Below are positions 23,343-35,270 of a stretch of DNA of 64,000 bases, one piece after another. Within the stretch, counting starts at the first letter, position 1. Each line of letters opens with the position of its first letter. Source of the DNA: Phlebiopsis flavidoalba (Eukaryota > Basidiomycota > Agaricomycetes > Polyporales > Phanerochaetaceae). The notes under the pieces are model-generated. The model ran no database searches and was not told the origin of the DNA. It was given only the letters and a program-made list of their open reading frames with translations. The position numbers and the translations under genes are program-made. Location: NCBI GenBank assembly GCA_035772785.1, contig JAOCPU010000043.1, positions 62,001 through 126,000 on the forward strand, given 5' to 3'.

Positions 23343-23448
23343 AAGCCCAGTTTGTGTAGAACAAGGAAGTCTGGGCTTTTAGCAAGAATGGAAGTTAGGA
23401 ATTGACACGTTTGGTTTTTCCCAATTTGGAAGCCATATTCACACCGGA
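23343..23448 (+). repeat. Diverged repeat, copy 2
   Basis: This stretch carries AGCCCAG, AGCAAGAATGGAAGTT at 23381-23396 and CACACCGGA at 23440-23448, offset by 853 bp from copy 1. The intervening bases differ at many positions, as expected for an old repeat. Confidence 0.5.
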
Positions 23449-24813
23449 CGTGCCTTATACCCCGGTGTTAATGCGCCTGGCTTTTTTCAATTCACACGCT
23501 GCATGATTGCAATACAAAGACATCGGGACCCACAACAGTCGCATCCATTACACGTCAAGTACAGCTCATTGCTTGGAAGCGTATGTACGCTTCCAGCCTG
23601 CCACCGAGCATCGTTTGGAGGTCATCAGGCCATTATTCTCCGTAGCGGAGCAAAGAAATATGCTGTAAATCCCAGTTTTATTACAGACGACTCCGGTGTA
23701 GTTCAGCAAAGAGGTCCTAGCAGTGAAATTCAAAAACAAATAGGTATAGTAGGCTTCGCCGTTCTGAATTTAATCTGGACTAGTCGCCACGATTACGTGA
23801 TTCTCTGGGACTACAGGAGATTCTGGAAAATAGATCTGCGCTACCAACGGCTCAAATAAGCATCAGGTCACTCCACATGGCAGGCGGGCCTTATGAGTAG
23901 ATCCATTTATGTCTGCCGTATGTGTCACTTAAATGCTATGCATGTATACGCTTTTGGAGGTCTGCTTGAAGTTCCCCCCCGTGCCCCGGCAAGGTTTTAG
24001 CCCTGTCATGCATTGCACATCAATCGCAATCTGTGGGGAGTACGGCGTGAGCCTCGAGTTATCCCTTGTACAATGTCAGCTTGATGTCCGTGAATCAGTA
24101 GAACTTGACCTGGCTTTCGCCACATACTTTAAAGGAGTAAAATACCCATACGTCGTAGATACCAGTGTGATGGACACGTTCGTATGCGTTGGGGTATCCT
24201 GTCAATTCATCGGAACTCATATCCATTTAGGTATCACTTCTTTTTGCGAAAGAATAGTAATACTTGACCTCATTGTAGCGCCAAATCAACTCTCGACCGT
24301 TGGAATTTATGATAAATTCAACATCGCGGAATAGAGTGAACGTCGACGTAATAAACTCGAGGATATTCACGGCTGCACTGGCCTTCTGACAATTGTATTT
24401 TGAGGTCGGCAATATTCTACCATTTGACATCACGAAATATCAAGTGTAAGCGTCGGTAAACTGGTATCAGAGTGCACTTGGACGTTAACCTGTAGTTTTT
24501 CTTCTTCTCTAAGATCCTGCCAATAGTAATTTAACAATCCTCTCGTGACACGGAAAGGTTTCTTTGAACTCGAATCTCATTTCGGCACACTTATGAAGTA
24601 GGACACATGGTAAACACACCGGCCTTGGCATGTGCGTTGTATACCTAGAAGTGTGCACGTTCATCTATTTGACCTAGAAGAACCCGTCTTCAGTAGAACA
24701 TTCCGCTTTTTTTTTCGGGTACAGATCTATCCTTGATCTCTGAAGGAGACCTCGCCCGGGCCCACAACATGAACACTGCAAAGTATATTAAATCGCTGCT
24801 TTCTTCGAAAGAG

Positions 24814-24822
24814 CATATAAGC
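24814..24822 (+). promoter_or_regulatory. Possible TATA box
   Basis: CATATAAGC lies about 125 bp upstream of the ATG at 24944 and is followed by a C/A-rich leader (CCACCATACTCC and AACCCCCCAACAC words), a common layout for fungal 5' regions. Confidence 0.4.
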
Positions 24823-24943
24823 AAGGTCCAAGGAGCCACCATACTCCAGAAGCTCACCAAACAGCTCAACCCCCCAACACAAACGGTCTGCCACCTCACA
24901 CTTGCCACTCATCCCGAGAACTGACTACACGTGTAGAAGCAAT

Positions 24944-25499
24944 ATGTCTACGACCGCCACCGTCACCGTCGACAACCAGTTCAGCGACGGACTCGCCCCC
25001 AACACTCTGCCTTCGACACTCAAAAAGCGGGATCTACGGCCGGTTTGACTGGCGGGTCCACCGTCACCTTCGGGCCCGTTTTGACTCGTGGCTAGCAAGG
25101 GGTCGGCCATCGTTCCCCAACCAACGGAAACGGAATCTACACGAGCACCAGCACTGGCAAACCTCGTTGAGGGTGTCGTCTCGTACAAGGTCCCCGGAGG
25201 CAGGACCCTCGCAGTCATTTACTTCAGTACCCAGAAGGCCGCGTTGATTCAAGTGGATGCCAACGTTCAGATTACGACTGATGTCGTGACCCAGGCCAAG
25301 TCCGGCACTGGCACACGGTCACCGGAACCTTTGCCGTCGATCGCACAGCTGTTCGACTACCAGGTCAGTCTCAATGCCATGATCAATTAACGAGGTATAC
25401 TTACCGCGGTTCCAGTTCGAGGTCAAGACGCAGAAGTCCCCGGACGGCAAGGGCCTCCAGGCCATCGTCACTGCGACCTGCACACCGCAAAAGTCCTAA
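24944..25499 (+). CDS. Small beta-strand-rich fungal protein
   Basis: The protein begins MSTTATVTVDNQFSDGLAPN, with no secretion signal, and shows alternating hydrophobic strands: GSTVTFGPVLT, NGNGIYTSTSTG, LVEGVVSYKVPGGRTLAVIY, TVTGTFAVD and LFDYQ. An intron at 25364-25415 (GT-AG, 52 bp) leads to the last exon FEVKTQKSPDGKGLQAIVTA, which ends TCTPQKS at 25499. The strand pattern suggests a beta-sandwich. I could not assign it to a named lectin or cytolysin family with confidence. Frame changes occur near 25030, 25160 and 25310. The TATA-like word, leader and intact final exon support a real, probably well-expressed gene. Confidence 0.6.
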
Positions 25500-27249
25500 G
25501 TGCGTATCACACTTGGGTTACCTAGGGTAGCGCTGGCTAAAATCATGACTTCATTTTCAGACGGCGCATACGAACCGTCCTAGTGGGACTGCCTCTGCCA
25601 ATCGTCTGTACGAGTAGCGAGAGCCAGTGTATATTGTAAAACACCATTTCTGAATACGAATCAATTGGCTCTTGATTGTAGTAGTCGTTCTATTTGTGAT
25701 ATTCGCTGATGTAGCACCGTTTTTTATCCCGTAGTAAGCTCGTTGTGGCCGTCCTCACGGCGGACAGCGAAAAAAAAAGCTAGCTGACTGCTTGAGCGTA
25801 ACTCCAACACGACTCAGATAGCGGAAATATTGAGACAAAATTCAGCGACTAACCTGAGCTGTAGTAAAGATAGGATTAGGTCCTCATTTCTCTCCTTTTT
25901 GGAGCCTGTGATTCGTAGTGTACCCCGGCGCGACAAGGTGACAGGACTGTGGCAGGAGGGGCCAATGTCGCGAATCCAAACCGGGTCTCCCAAGACGCCC
26001 ATCTTGAGGACGCTCTTGAGACCATCGGGTTGCCCTTGGGAGACTTGCGATATCAATTGTGATATTACAAACCCAAGCGCGCCTGATAATCCCGATCTGG
26101 GGACTGTGTCTCGCGAGACCAATAGTGGCGCGCAAGACCTGATGGGACAAACCCCCAACGCATCGCAAGACCCACTCACGTCTCCCAAGACAGGGACTCC
26201 GTGCACTGGATGCGTCAAACGAGGGTATCCTGATGCATCTCGGGCTTAGCCGAGCGTACGACGAGAACAAGCGCACCGGAAAACGAACCAAGTTCAACTT
26301 CAACCACCACCACCACCACCACCACCAACCACCACCACCACCATCTTCCCCTCCTACGTCTCTCTCTCTGTACGCTGCTCCCACAACCATGACCGTCTTC
26401 GCTGAGTCTGTCGGGCTGTGTAGGCAGGCATGCGCATCGCCCGCCTGCACAGCCTGAGGGTTCATTGCACTACCACTCTTGTCGGCACTTGGCCTCGCAA
26501 CGAACGCGAACCGCACTAGGCAGTACGAAAGTAAGTACCTCTTATAATACCACGCACGCGATCGTATCGTTCTTGTAACAACCACTAGGTCTATCAGATA
26601 CGGATCCAATCTCCCCAAGCATTGACAGTCACCCTCCGCTGGTCGCGTTGTGTGTGGTGCACGCTGGAACAGCTCCATGAGAGCTCAAGGTACCCAGTAA
26701 GTCATGTCATATCTCTGCTATGGGGATACTGTATACTCATACACTTTCACAGTGCTAATCGATCTATGGTGTATGCCGTGTAGATTGGCTTAGAAGGTGT
26801 GGGTCCATTACATGATTGCCATGATGGCCAGCTAGGCATGGCATGGGCCAGTCGCTAGTGGTAGAGGTAATAGCAATAGTACAACTGTAGATTAATTTAC
26901 AATATATCACCTCATTAAAACATTGTCCTAACCCTGCCCGTGAGCGAGAAATGTGAAAAAGCGGACGAGCGAGGGGCGGCGAGCAAGCTGTCTCTGAGAA
27001 TGCGCATGCTTGGGTCGCCCGCCCCTACTGGACCGCCCGGCGTCTCGACTCCCCTACGCTCGTCCTGCTGAGGCGATTTGGCGAGGAGATTTGGCGGGAA
27101 TCTTTGCGATTCCCCAAGAATCGTAGCTTTTTGTGCACGGTTTGCGTAGACGCTGGCTGGATCATAACGTTGTATAACTTCCGCTTTTTCCACGGTCATG
27201 TGCCTCCACTTCTGTCTTTAGACGCGCCCCTTCTGGTCTTTCTCCTTCC
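25500..27249. other. Intergenic region before the Helitron
   Basis: No recognised gene. The stretch contains a CCA microsatellite at 26301-26344 and short overlapping frames on both strands between 25.8 and 26.7 kb without family motifs. The left end of the Helitron probably lies in the last few hundred bases, but I could not place a TC terminus. Confidence 0.4.
26301..26344. repeat. CCA/CAC microsatellite
   Basis: A 44-bp tract of CAC/CCA units with two CAA interruptions. In one plus frame it encodes a His run, in another prolines; on the minus strand it gives Trp codons. It is best treated as a simple repeat. Confidence 0.85.
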
Positions 27250-27632
27250 CGCCATGCGCCACTGCCACCATCCCTATTTCCACTACGCAGCGCCCGCTTG
27301 GTTCCCTCCTTGTCGCTATGAGGCCCGCCTTCCTTTGCTGGTCTCACGCTCCTCTTTTTTACTTCGTCTTTTTTCGTTGTATGTGCTCTGGCGGTTGTCC
27401 TGCTGTTGCTCCTGCTCGTTCGGGGGCATTCGCGTCGAACGTGAAGTCCCAGCGCCGTCAATCCGCTGACGTATTCTTCGGTGGTGTTCGTACCACTCAG
27501 CATGTTGCCGTCGACGTATTGGCTGACTATCCTGTCCATGCCGGCTCTCTGCCCCTCGAAGGCTCCGCCTCGTATGTTTTGCAGTGTTCCCCGCGACGCA
27601 CCAGGCCCCTATGCCGATGCTCCTAACACGTT

Positions 27633-29458
27633 TTGCTTGACATTCCGCTTCCCAACCTGGTGAACGTTCTCACCGTGCGCTCCTTACTCGAGATCGCCCG
27701 CCTGCATCACTTGGATATCCCTGCCCGTTCGAGGCGCAAGCAGGTCGTTGTCGCCCTTATCACCGCTCACCGCTTGTCTTCCACCGTGTTCTCCAACCCT
27801 CGCCGTTTTTGCGTATATACCCCGAGTTCTAACCTCCTCCCTCTCGTTTCGTCTGATTCGTCACAGGAGCCGACTATTCAAGTTCCACTCGAGGACCCTC
27901 CTCCTCCCTTCCCTCCTCCTCCGATTGTCCGCCGGCCTCGCCGCGCGCTGTGTCCGCAACTTTACTGATGCTACTATCGCCTGCTTCTTGTGAAGAGCTC
28001 CCTTGCGCTGTGTGTGCTCGTCTAACTCCCAAAGACGCTTTGGACACCGTCCCTCGCTCGTCGGTCAAACCTGGACCCTCTCGACCGTTCTGAAGACGGC
28101 GTCACGCGCACACGGGACGCTCGTGCTGAACCCGACGATGACACTCGTCGCTGAGCTCCCTGGGTACGCTCCAATCTTGTCACCGCTCCGGTGCTCCCGC
28201 CTGCTCTCTGGTTGACGGTGTTGGACTGCATCACAGTGTGCTCACAGTGCCTGCCCGTTCTAAACGCCGCAATAGGCTCCCCCGCCACGGCTGGCCCTTG
28301 CCAACGGCCTTTTGTATTGGAGAGAAACGTCCCTCCCGAGTGATGAGATATGAACTGAATTTTGTAGAGAAGTTGATGGTTGCGCGGTTTCCGTCACAAT
28401 GTCTGTAGTAGAATACGTGTTGATAAGGGCCAGCGCAAAATGTCCGCTAACGCCGTCATTTTTCCCACAGCCTGGTGGCCCGCTTCTTCAGCGTCCTTTC
28501 CTCCTCCCGTCGACGAGCTTGCCGACTCCCCCGCCATCATGTTTTACCACCGGCGCATGCAAAGCCTACTGAGGCTGCACGCTTCTCGCCTACGTACTTC
28601 CTTTGTGCTTGTTTTTCGTTAGTATCGTAATAGTTCATTCAGCGCGCTTATGGACGTGGCTTCGCCTCAATCATGTAGACTATGAACGACTCTTGTAATT
28701 TTCGGATGAAAAACATCTTTGCGGCCGTATCCTGAGAACGACGCCGCCCGTGGGTTAATTCTGTTAATTACCCGCGCAAACATGAACAGGTCCGCTAGGC
28801 GGCGGAAATGCTTCGCAGTGTATGAAAGCTCGGATGACCGTGGGTCGCGTCAGAACACGGAGCACGGGCCCCTGTCCGTGATCGCTGTGTTCACCGTAAA
28901 GACACAAAAGGACTCACACCACGTCGCAGCTAGCTTTTAATCTGGGTTCAATGAATCTTAAAGATTGTCTGCCCGCTGTTTTGAATACTTACTTATAAAA
29001 AACTGGTGGTCCGCCTATTTAGCTATTGGCCGATGATAATATAACTCGGCTTCTTATCTACTCTAATCTCCTGATTATTTTCCCTGGGAATTGTTTCCGT
29101 GTGGTCTCTATCCCTATGGAGCTGATCGGCTTCTTCGGCCACGATAAAATACTGCGACCTTAGGGCTTAGATCGTATTGCTGTTTCTACCGTCGCCAGCT
29201 GCCTTCTCGAACCCCGACCTCTGCCGTTCCCCTCCCAGATCGAGACGAATACTTTCATCTTTATTGCTCCATAACCATCAGCCGTGAATGGATGCAAGCT
29301 ACTGGGAAAGCTACCACCACCTTCTTTCTCAACGTCGGCCATTTATCTCTTCCATTGCGGACACCCAATCGTTGTTTTTTTTACAATTGTTTGCTTTGAT
29401 TTTTGCTTGTTTATTTTTTTTTGTTTGTTTTTTTTTTGTTTTTGTTTTGCCCCCCCCC

Positions 29459-29494
<36 letters not shown>

Positions 29495-31900
29495 GTTGTT
29501 GCCCGGTTTTGCCTTTGCCCCTCTGGTTTTTTTTTTTTTTTATGCGGTTTTTATGTTTTTGGTTGGTTTTTTGCCTTCAACCTTCGATCCGCGCCCGCCC
29601 TCGAGAAGGTGATCACGCGTGCCGAGCGCGCAGGGAGGTAGTACGTTCCGATGGAATCTCTGTCGGATGCTGAAAAATCAGTGCCACGAAGTTGTGCATG
29701 TTTCCGACTGCGTGACATGCTGTGACGCGTTCAAGGTTCGTAAACGCTATGCGGCAATAAAAGATCAACGCACGATTAGGGTAGAAGTCCCTCATCATGG
29801 CGAAAAGGTGTTCCCCGTCTCTGGTTTTATCACGGTTTGCGTCCCGACCGATTTTAAACATCCACCACTTCTGTTTGTACTGAGGACTGTGGTCACAAAA
29901 TCGATCTCTCTCCTATTATTCGCGAACCAGAAGTTGGAACCGTATCACACAAACGTATGTTGGGGCCATTGCCCAACAACCCATGTGGCATGCGCTCGGG
30001 TTTTTCCATAAGCTTGTCACTGCATTCTTGACTCATATTCTCTGTGTTGACGTAACTCAGCCGGGCATCTTCGAATCGCTACTGAGGCATACTATGCACT
30101 GTGTTTATGGAGTCACAGGGCCGTTTGACTTTACACCTTCACAATGCTATTGTGGATTGCCGGGACACTACCTGACCGCCCGGCTGAGAGTCGCAACAGC
30201 GCATTCGAGAGTTTACTCTGACGAATTTCACGATGACATTCTCTCTTATTTTGAGTCACTCCATCAGGCGCGTTTAGTTCCTCCGGAGTGTTGGCTGACA
30301 TCGCTGAGTATGCGCGTGCCGCCGGTGGAGGAGACCCAACCCCCCACTGTTCAGCTTCCTCGTCCCCCTGGCGGACAGAACGCAGACGTAAATCAAATGG
30401 TAGGCCAGGATATGCTTCGTACAGCAGATCACCTTGCTTTTATGTCCAACCGCCATTCTTTCTAATCATGACAAGGGGTGTCGACGTTACTTACAAAAAT
30501 GCACAGTATTGCCGTGCGCGGCGTCCCGTTTTTCCTCGTAAGGTGGTACCCACTTACCATTATCGATCGTGAAACGGGCGAAATCACCCTTCGACACCAC
30601 GAACCTTGGCTCAACACCTTCAATCCTGTCGTAACTTATAGCTTGCGTTGCAATTCAGACGTGACGTGTCTTTTATCTGGCACACACGCAAGTTCGCGCC
30701 ATCGTTGCCTACGTGACGGACTATATCACGAAAAACGAAGCTGACCGCGCATGCTTTATTCGAGGCGGTTCGGACTGTTATGGATAAGCATACTACGCTA
30801 GTAAAACAACCAGCCCGATAAAGAAAAGGCTGGTCGCCAACTTATCACTAAAATTGTGAATGCTTTTGACTGCCCTGCAGGAATCACCTGGCCCTATGAC
30901 TGCCGCGTATTTGCTTGGTAATCCGGATCACTACACGGGCGAAGTGTTCAAGACAGTCCATTGGTACTCTTATGTGCTCGAACTAGAACTCACTGCTTTC
31001 CAGGATGATAGGGATCGTGAGCGCTTGGCCACCCAGCACGCGGAACAACGGATGTATCTTGCGAAGACATCTAATCGCGGAGTTGTCGCCGTCAACATGG
31101 TGCAGGCCTATGTTTATCGCCCACGAGCTTTTGAAAACTGGTCGCTGTATGATTATTTGGCGTATACCGATGTCCGCCGACTGACTTCGAAGCAACGCAA
31201 GGCCATGCTCGATAATGAGGGAGCTGATGCACTCGTGGACGATGACGTTGAAGAGGAACCTGAAGATGATGAGGATGACGCTGATCCCAATGAATCCATC
31301 GAGAATACTGACTCACCTGACACGCGGACCACGAAAAATCCCAAATGTTATCCCTTGTTGGATGAGCACCCTCTATCCTTCACGCACGCCGTATTCATGG
31401 CCCGCAAAAAGTATGTATTGAACTTCATTGGAGGCACGTTACCAAGGCGGGACCGAGGCGATCGCGAATATTACTGTAAAAGTTATGTTAATGCTTTTTG
31501 CACCGGGTGGCTGGCGAACAGGTGAACGCCTCCGCCCAGATAATACCACGTGGTCAGATATCTTCGACCGTACCGAGTTCACGTCCGCTCATATCCAAGT
31601 TATGAAGAACATGAACGTACTTTACGAATGTTTAAATGCGAAACATGATCATGCTGCCCCTCCGCCGTCAGGGACTTGTCGAGCCGCTGGTGGTGGGCAG
31701 TATTTCCGGAAACGAAATGGATGCCTTGTCGCGCGCCGCGGACCCGCAAGAAATGGCACCTGCCGGTGAGATGCTTCCCGACGACGATATCGTAGACGCG
31801 ATTTCTCGCATCCGAACAATATATTGGGCCAAAAAACATTGTACACCGTCAGACAATGGCTACAATGACAAAAATTTTGGATCGAATCTTACCTACAGGT
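27633..31900 (+). pseudogene. Helitron Rep (helitron-like HUH endonuclease) region
   Basis: Blocks recognisable from basidiomycete Helitrons appear in order: LPNLVNVLTVRSLLEIARLH (27.65 kb), MSANAVIF and PPPVDELAD (28.45 kb), WLRLNHVDYE (28.67 kb), FFHKLVTAFLTHILCVDVTQ with PGIFE (30.0 kb), then TLHLH and MLLWIAG (30.13-30.16 kb), where HLH is the HUH metal-binding motif. DDILSYFESLHQ follows, then TFNPVVTYSLRCNSDVTCLL (30.63 kb), the long VHWYSYVLELELTAFQDDRD block (30.95 kb), VQAYVYRPRAFENWSLYDYL (31.1 kb) and the acidic segment. It ends with PRRDRGDREYYC and FDRTEFTSAHIQVMKNMNVL (31.57 kb). The segment 30860-31525 is the longest intact frame. A pyrimidine tract at 29345-29570 interrupts the middle. 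Confidence 0.9.
29450..29494. repeat. C17-T28 homopolymer tract
   Basis: Seventeen C followed by twenty-eight T, inside a 220-bp T-rich stretch (about 29345-29570). It sits where Helitron Rep coding sequence should continue. It could be a retroposed poly(A) tail in reverse, polymerase slippage, or an assembly artefact. Confidence 0.85.
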
Positions 31901-32250
31901 AACGCGAACGGCCTGAATGCCGTTCATCCAACTGCACACCCCCATCGCAGTCACCCGCACGCCTGCGCAGTGGAAGGCCACTGTCAAAGACGAACGTGAA
32001 AAAGCCCTTTGCCGCGCGTTTTCGTTCGACATCGACTGCCGAGCCAGAAGAATCCTCCTCTTCTAGGCGACCTAGGCCACTCTCTCCTTAAATGTTGCGC
32101 GACCCGACTGCGCTCGGGAACGGAGAGGTCTGCATTGTCCAACTGAAATGCTGGCAATATAATCGTAAATTCTTGGCCGACAAAAGCAACAGTTGGGGCC
32201 GCCCGCTACAGGATACTCCACATTACCTTGCTACACGCGGGACCATTACC

Positions 32251-34146
32251 GACTTCAACTTTAAATGAGGAACAGTGTCGAGCATTTGTAATTGCATCAA
32301 CTCACATTCATCACCGCTCTACTGGGGATCTTCGTATGTTTATGAGTGGTGTTGGTGGAAACTGGTAAATCGACCGTCATCCGTGCTTTTTGATATCCTT
32401 CTTGGGTCGACGGAATGAGGCATCTAGGATGTTAGTCATGGCTCCGAACTGGTGCTGCAGCTGCTCTTATAGGAGGGTCTACATACCATTATGTTTTGAG
32501 CTTCAGCCAGCCCGGAAAAACTTTTCGTTTCCGTCCTCGCCTGCCGTAATTGGCGAGGCTCGAGGGTCAGGACGCGCGCCCATCTCCCGCGTGTCGATAT
32601 ACTCTTCATCGACGAGGCCCCCTATCCATGATTGGATGCCCCGATTTTATACCGTATCAGTGCTCAATTGTGGCATGGCCTCCCTCGCCCCGAGCCAGAC
32701 GCTTCTTTCGGCCGGATTGGGAGTTATTTCTGGCAGGCGATTTGGCAGCAATATACTCCTGTCTCACGCAGGACAGGCGAGCATTTTGTATTCAAACGAA
32801 GATTGCTCCGTGGTATTCGCCCGCTGATACCCACTGTGAGCAAAGGCAAGCGCGATTGGCATGTCCCTTTGGCATTATCCTTCAATACTGTATGTGCGCT
32901 GTTTGCGGCGGCAAAAATGCGACAGACTGGATTATCCGCAGACGACGTACACGTTTCCGAAAGGCCGTTCTGCACAAACATGCGTTATAAGCAATGTACT
33001 TACCCGAAGCATATTGCGCTGCCTATCGGACAAGGACTTGGTACGCGTGGTAATGTGCGTGAGGACCCACGGCTTGGACGACCCAACGGGAATTTTTAGA
33101 GATTGTTTCTTTTCAGGATCCTCGGGCGTTGGACACTCGACATCGGGATGCCTTGACGGACGATTGCGGGCGGTTCAGCGCTTTGCTACTGAGCCACGCA
33201 CACGCGTGAGCTCCATCATTTCCCATGTTCAATTGACAACCGGGCCGAGGAGCTTCCTCTTCGGTCCCGATTCATTTCGGGCAGCGCGCAGCCGAGCCGT
33301 TGGCTGCGGTACATCACGAACAGTTCGACTACAAACAGTGTCGACGACAACCATCGTGAGCTCTAATATGGAAACATATTATAATAACCCCTGCTCTCAG
33401 GACGATAACATGTACCAGGCATCTTGAGCCCTGTGCAGCGATATGTGCCTGTGCGGCTAAAGGCTAACGAAGCAACCGAGCATTTTCTGTTCGGTGCGCA
33501 AAACACAACACCCGGCGCCGATCCCTGGCAAGGTGTACGCCTGGGGATTCATCCGTTCGACATAATCAAGGCCCGCGAGTATCTGAACACCCCTCTTCCC
33601 GTGTAAACTCGTTTCAATACCCCACGTCACATCACCATGACGGTCTGACGGGGAGGAGGATGTGATCCCCATTGTAAAGACAGTGGAATCCATACAATGT
33701 ACTCTCCCCCAGTGATGTGAAGGTTCGCATTTCGCTTTTGTGAGCATGGTACCATGTGTTGCCTAACTTTGCAATGACAGATCTAACGCCTTCCCCAGGG
33801 TGTACACGGGGGGGGGTGGGGGGGTACGACTCTCCCCCCGTGTTCAACCCCCTTGTCATATCAAAGAATGCAAAAATCACCCAATCAGCGCAAATGTTAC
33901 ACCGTATTATCTAGGCAGTACCACCTTAGAGGGAACGGTTATCATTGACGATTTTAAACCAGACAAGATTTCGAGGCGGTCTGAGTGGTGCGTTCGCGTT
34001 CGCGCCCGAATTCCGAGATATCGAGTTATTGGATGAACTCTGAGAACTCACTTAAATTGAAATATCACCTAGGTCAACTCGACGCAAGCATCCAAGCGAC
34101 GCATCGTCGTCAGTTGCTGGCAATATACGAGAATTTTGCGCGGTAA
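32251..34146 (+). pseudogene. Helitron Pif1-type helicase region
   Basis: This is the SF1B helicase half of the Helitron. It opens with TSTLNEEQCRAFVIASTHIH, then the Walker A block GVGG/TGKSTVIRA (32348-32385), where one extra A splits the motif. TGAAAALIGGSTYH follows, then the Walker B block RVDILFIDEAP (32594-32626), LDAPILYRISAQLWHG, MRQTGLSADDVHVSERPF with NMRYKQCTYPKHIAL (32.92-33.02 kb), and near the end STTLEGTVIIDDFKPDKISR (33.92 kb) with LDASIQATHRRQLLAIYENF. The reading stops at 34146. The YTALSRS-type motif before STTLEGT is partly readable (TPYYLGSTTLEG). Frame changes are numerous. Confidence 0.9.
33809..33825. repeat. G-run pair
   Basis: Two runs of G separated by a single T (about G8-9, T, G7) lie in the helicase C-terminal region. 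The tract could form a G-quadruplex and is a likely place for length errors. Confidence 0.6.
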
Positions 34147-34239
34147 ACATTACCCACACCACCAAGTGACATCAAGCCCTGCGGACTGCAGACCAACGCG
34201 ACTATCACACAGCCTCGTTATATAGGGTCACAAAGACAT

Positions 34240-35270
34240 GGTTCGTTGTCGACGGTGACTGGGAGCTATCAACGAAACACCGACGAGGGCCCTACCGTAG
34301 AAAATAAAAAGCGAAAAAACCTGCTCCCGAAGCAGGCCCATCTCAACCTAAGCCGAAGCGAGCACGCGTCAACCAGAAAGACAGTGCATGGGACCTCTCC
34401 CATTACCTCCCCAGGTACCGACTCATTTAACGTGTGCTTATGATGTCCTCATCATCCTTTGTTGTTCAGCGTACGCTGGAAGCCGACTATCCTTGGTTGG
34501 TTTCGCTCTGCGCATCTAATACCATCTTGTACGCACTACCATACCCACAATAGTACAACTTACTCAGTCGACCGGCGGCGAGTCCGTGGATCTAACTGGT
34601 GGGCTTCGATGAAGAGCTCGCGGTTCTCGCTCTCAGTGCGCAATTCCCTCATCTCTTCTCCGGCGGATTTTTTCTTCAATGATTTCTGTGGTACACGTTT
34701 TATGCAAGCTCTGCTCTTGTCGGGGGGGGGTCTTGGGGGCTCCATTCCCCTATGCTTCCCTCTCACGACGGTGCGTGCGTGCCAATGCAAACGCTCGTGT
34801 ACCACCCCGATGTTCAACTGGTCCCATTACATCTGGGATGCTTCCACAGTTGGTGGCCACCGAGTGCACCGCGTACCGAATTCAACTCACGAGCCAGGGA
34901 AATATTTTCTGCTCTATTAAGTTCGCGCCAACTGTCATGACTGGTGATATGTCGGCCAAATGCGAAGCAGGGTTCACGATCAAGTAACATTCGGACCGGG
35001 TGCCTCCTTTGTTGGTATACATATTACCGCCTACGAGTTGGCATAGACAGCGCTCTGATAGCTGTAGTCTACTGATATCTGAAAGTCTTGTCCCTAAAGG
35101 ACCGATGGTGACTGGCCACCCTGAACATATGCGTCTGTTCGGAGTCGTCTATGCAGACGGCGAGCACTTCGCCTGCGAGATATTTTGCCGTGGAGTGGCC
35201 CAGTGTACTCGTACTGACGGTTTTAGCAGGGGGTGGAATGAATTACCATGAACGCATCACCAGGCGTGGA
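34240..35270 (+). other. Coding-like module behind the Helitron helicase
   Basis: Coding-like blocks continue for about 1 kb after the helicase stop: a Lys-rich start (VENKKRKNLLPKQAHL), then GGESVDLTGG, LVATECTAYRIQLTSQ, PPLLVYILPPTSWHR and MRLFGVVYADGEHFACEIF. The last block has the L-x-G-V-x-Y-x-x-x-H-F pattern seen in C-terminal domains that accompany some basidiomycete Helitron proteins and in cysteine-protease-like folds. I could not see a Cys/His catalytic pair, so the assignment is only a suggestion. The segment may be part of the element or a separate neighbouring gene. Confidence 0.4.

Larger units (their letters stand above)
20790..24800. other. Gene-poor, A/T-richer stretch
   Basis: About 4 kb without a recognisable coding segment. 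Open frames are short and their translations show no motif. The base composition is visibly more A/T-rich than the flanks. An old diverged repeat pair lies at 22497-22595 and 23343-23448. This is most simply read as degenerated transposon sequence between gene islands. Confidence 0.5.
27250..34210 (+). mobile_element. Decayed autonomous Helitron
   Basis: A rolling-circle transposon whose Rep and helicase regions are both recognisable in plus orientation, in the order expected for fungal Helitrons. The coding limits are approximate. I could not identify the TC 5' terminus or the CTRR 3' end with its hairpin, so the real element may be longer. Reading frames are broken many times, so this copy cannot make a full RepHel protein as written. 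Confidence 0.9.

Noticed and set aside
26233..26457. His-rich small protein
   Set aside because: The His run is the CAC microsatellite; the rest has no conserved feature and the opposite strand gives Trp runs.
29284..29673. Phe-rich membrane-like frames
   Set aside because: They are the translation of a T-rich low-complexity tract within Helitron sequence.
27250..34210. LTR retrotransposon
   Set aside because: No reverse transcriptase, integrase or flanking LTR was seen; the HUH and Pif1-type helicase blocks identify a Helitron.
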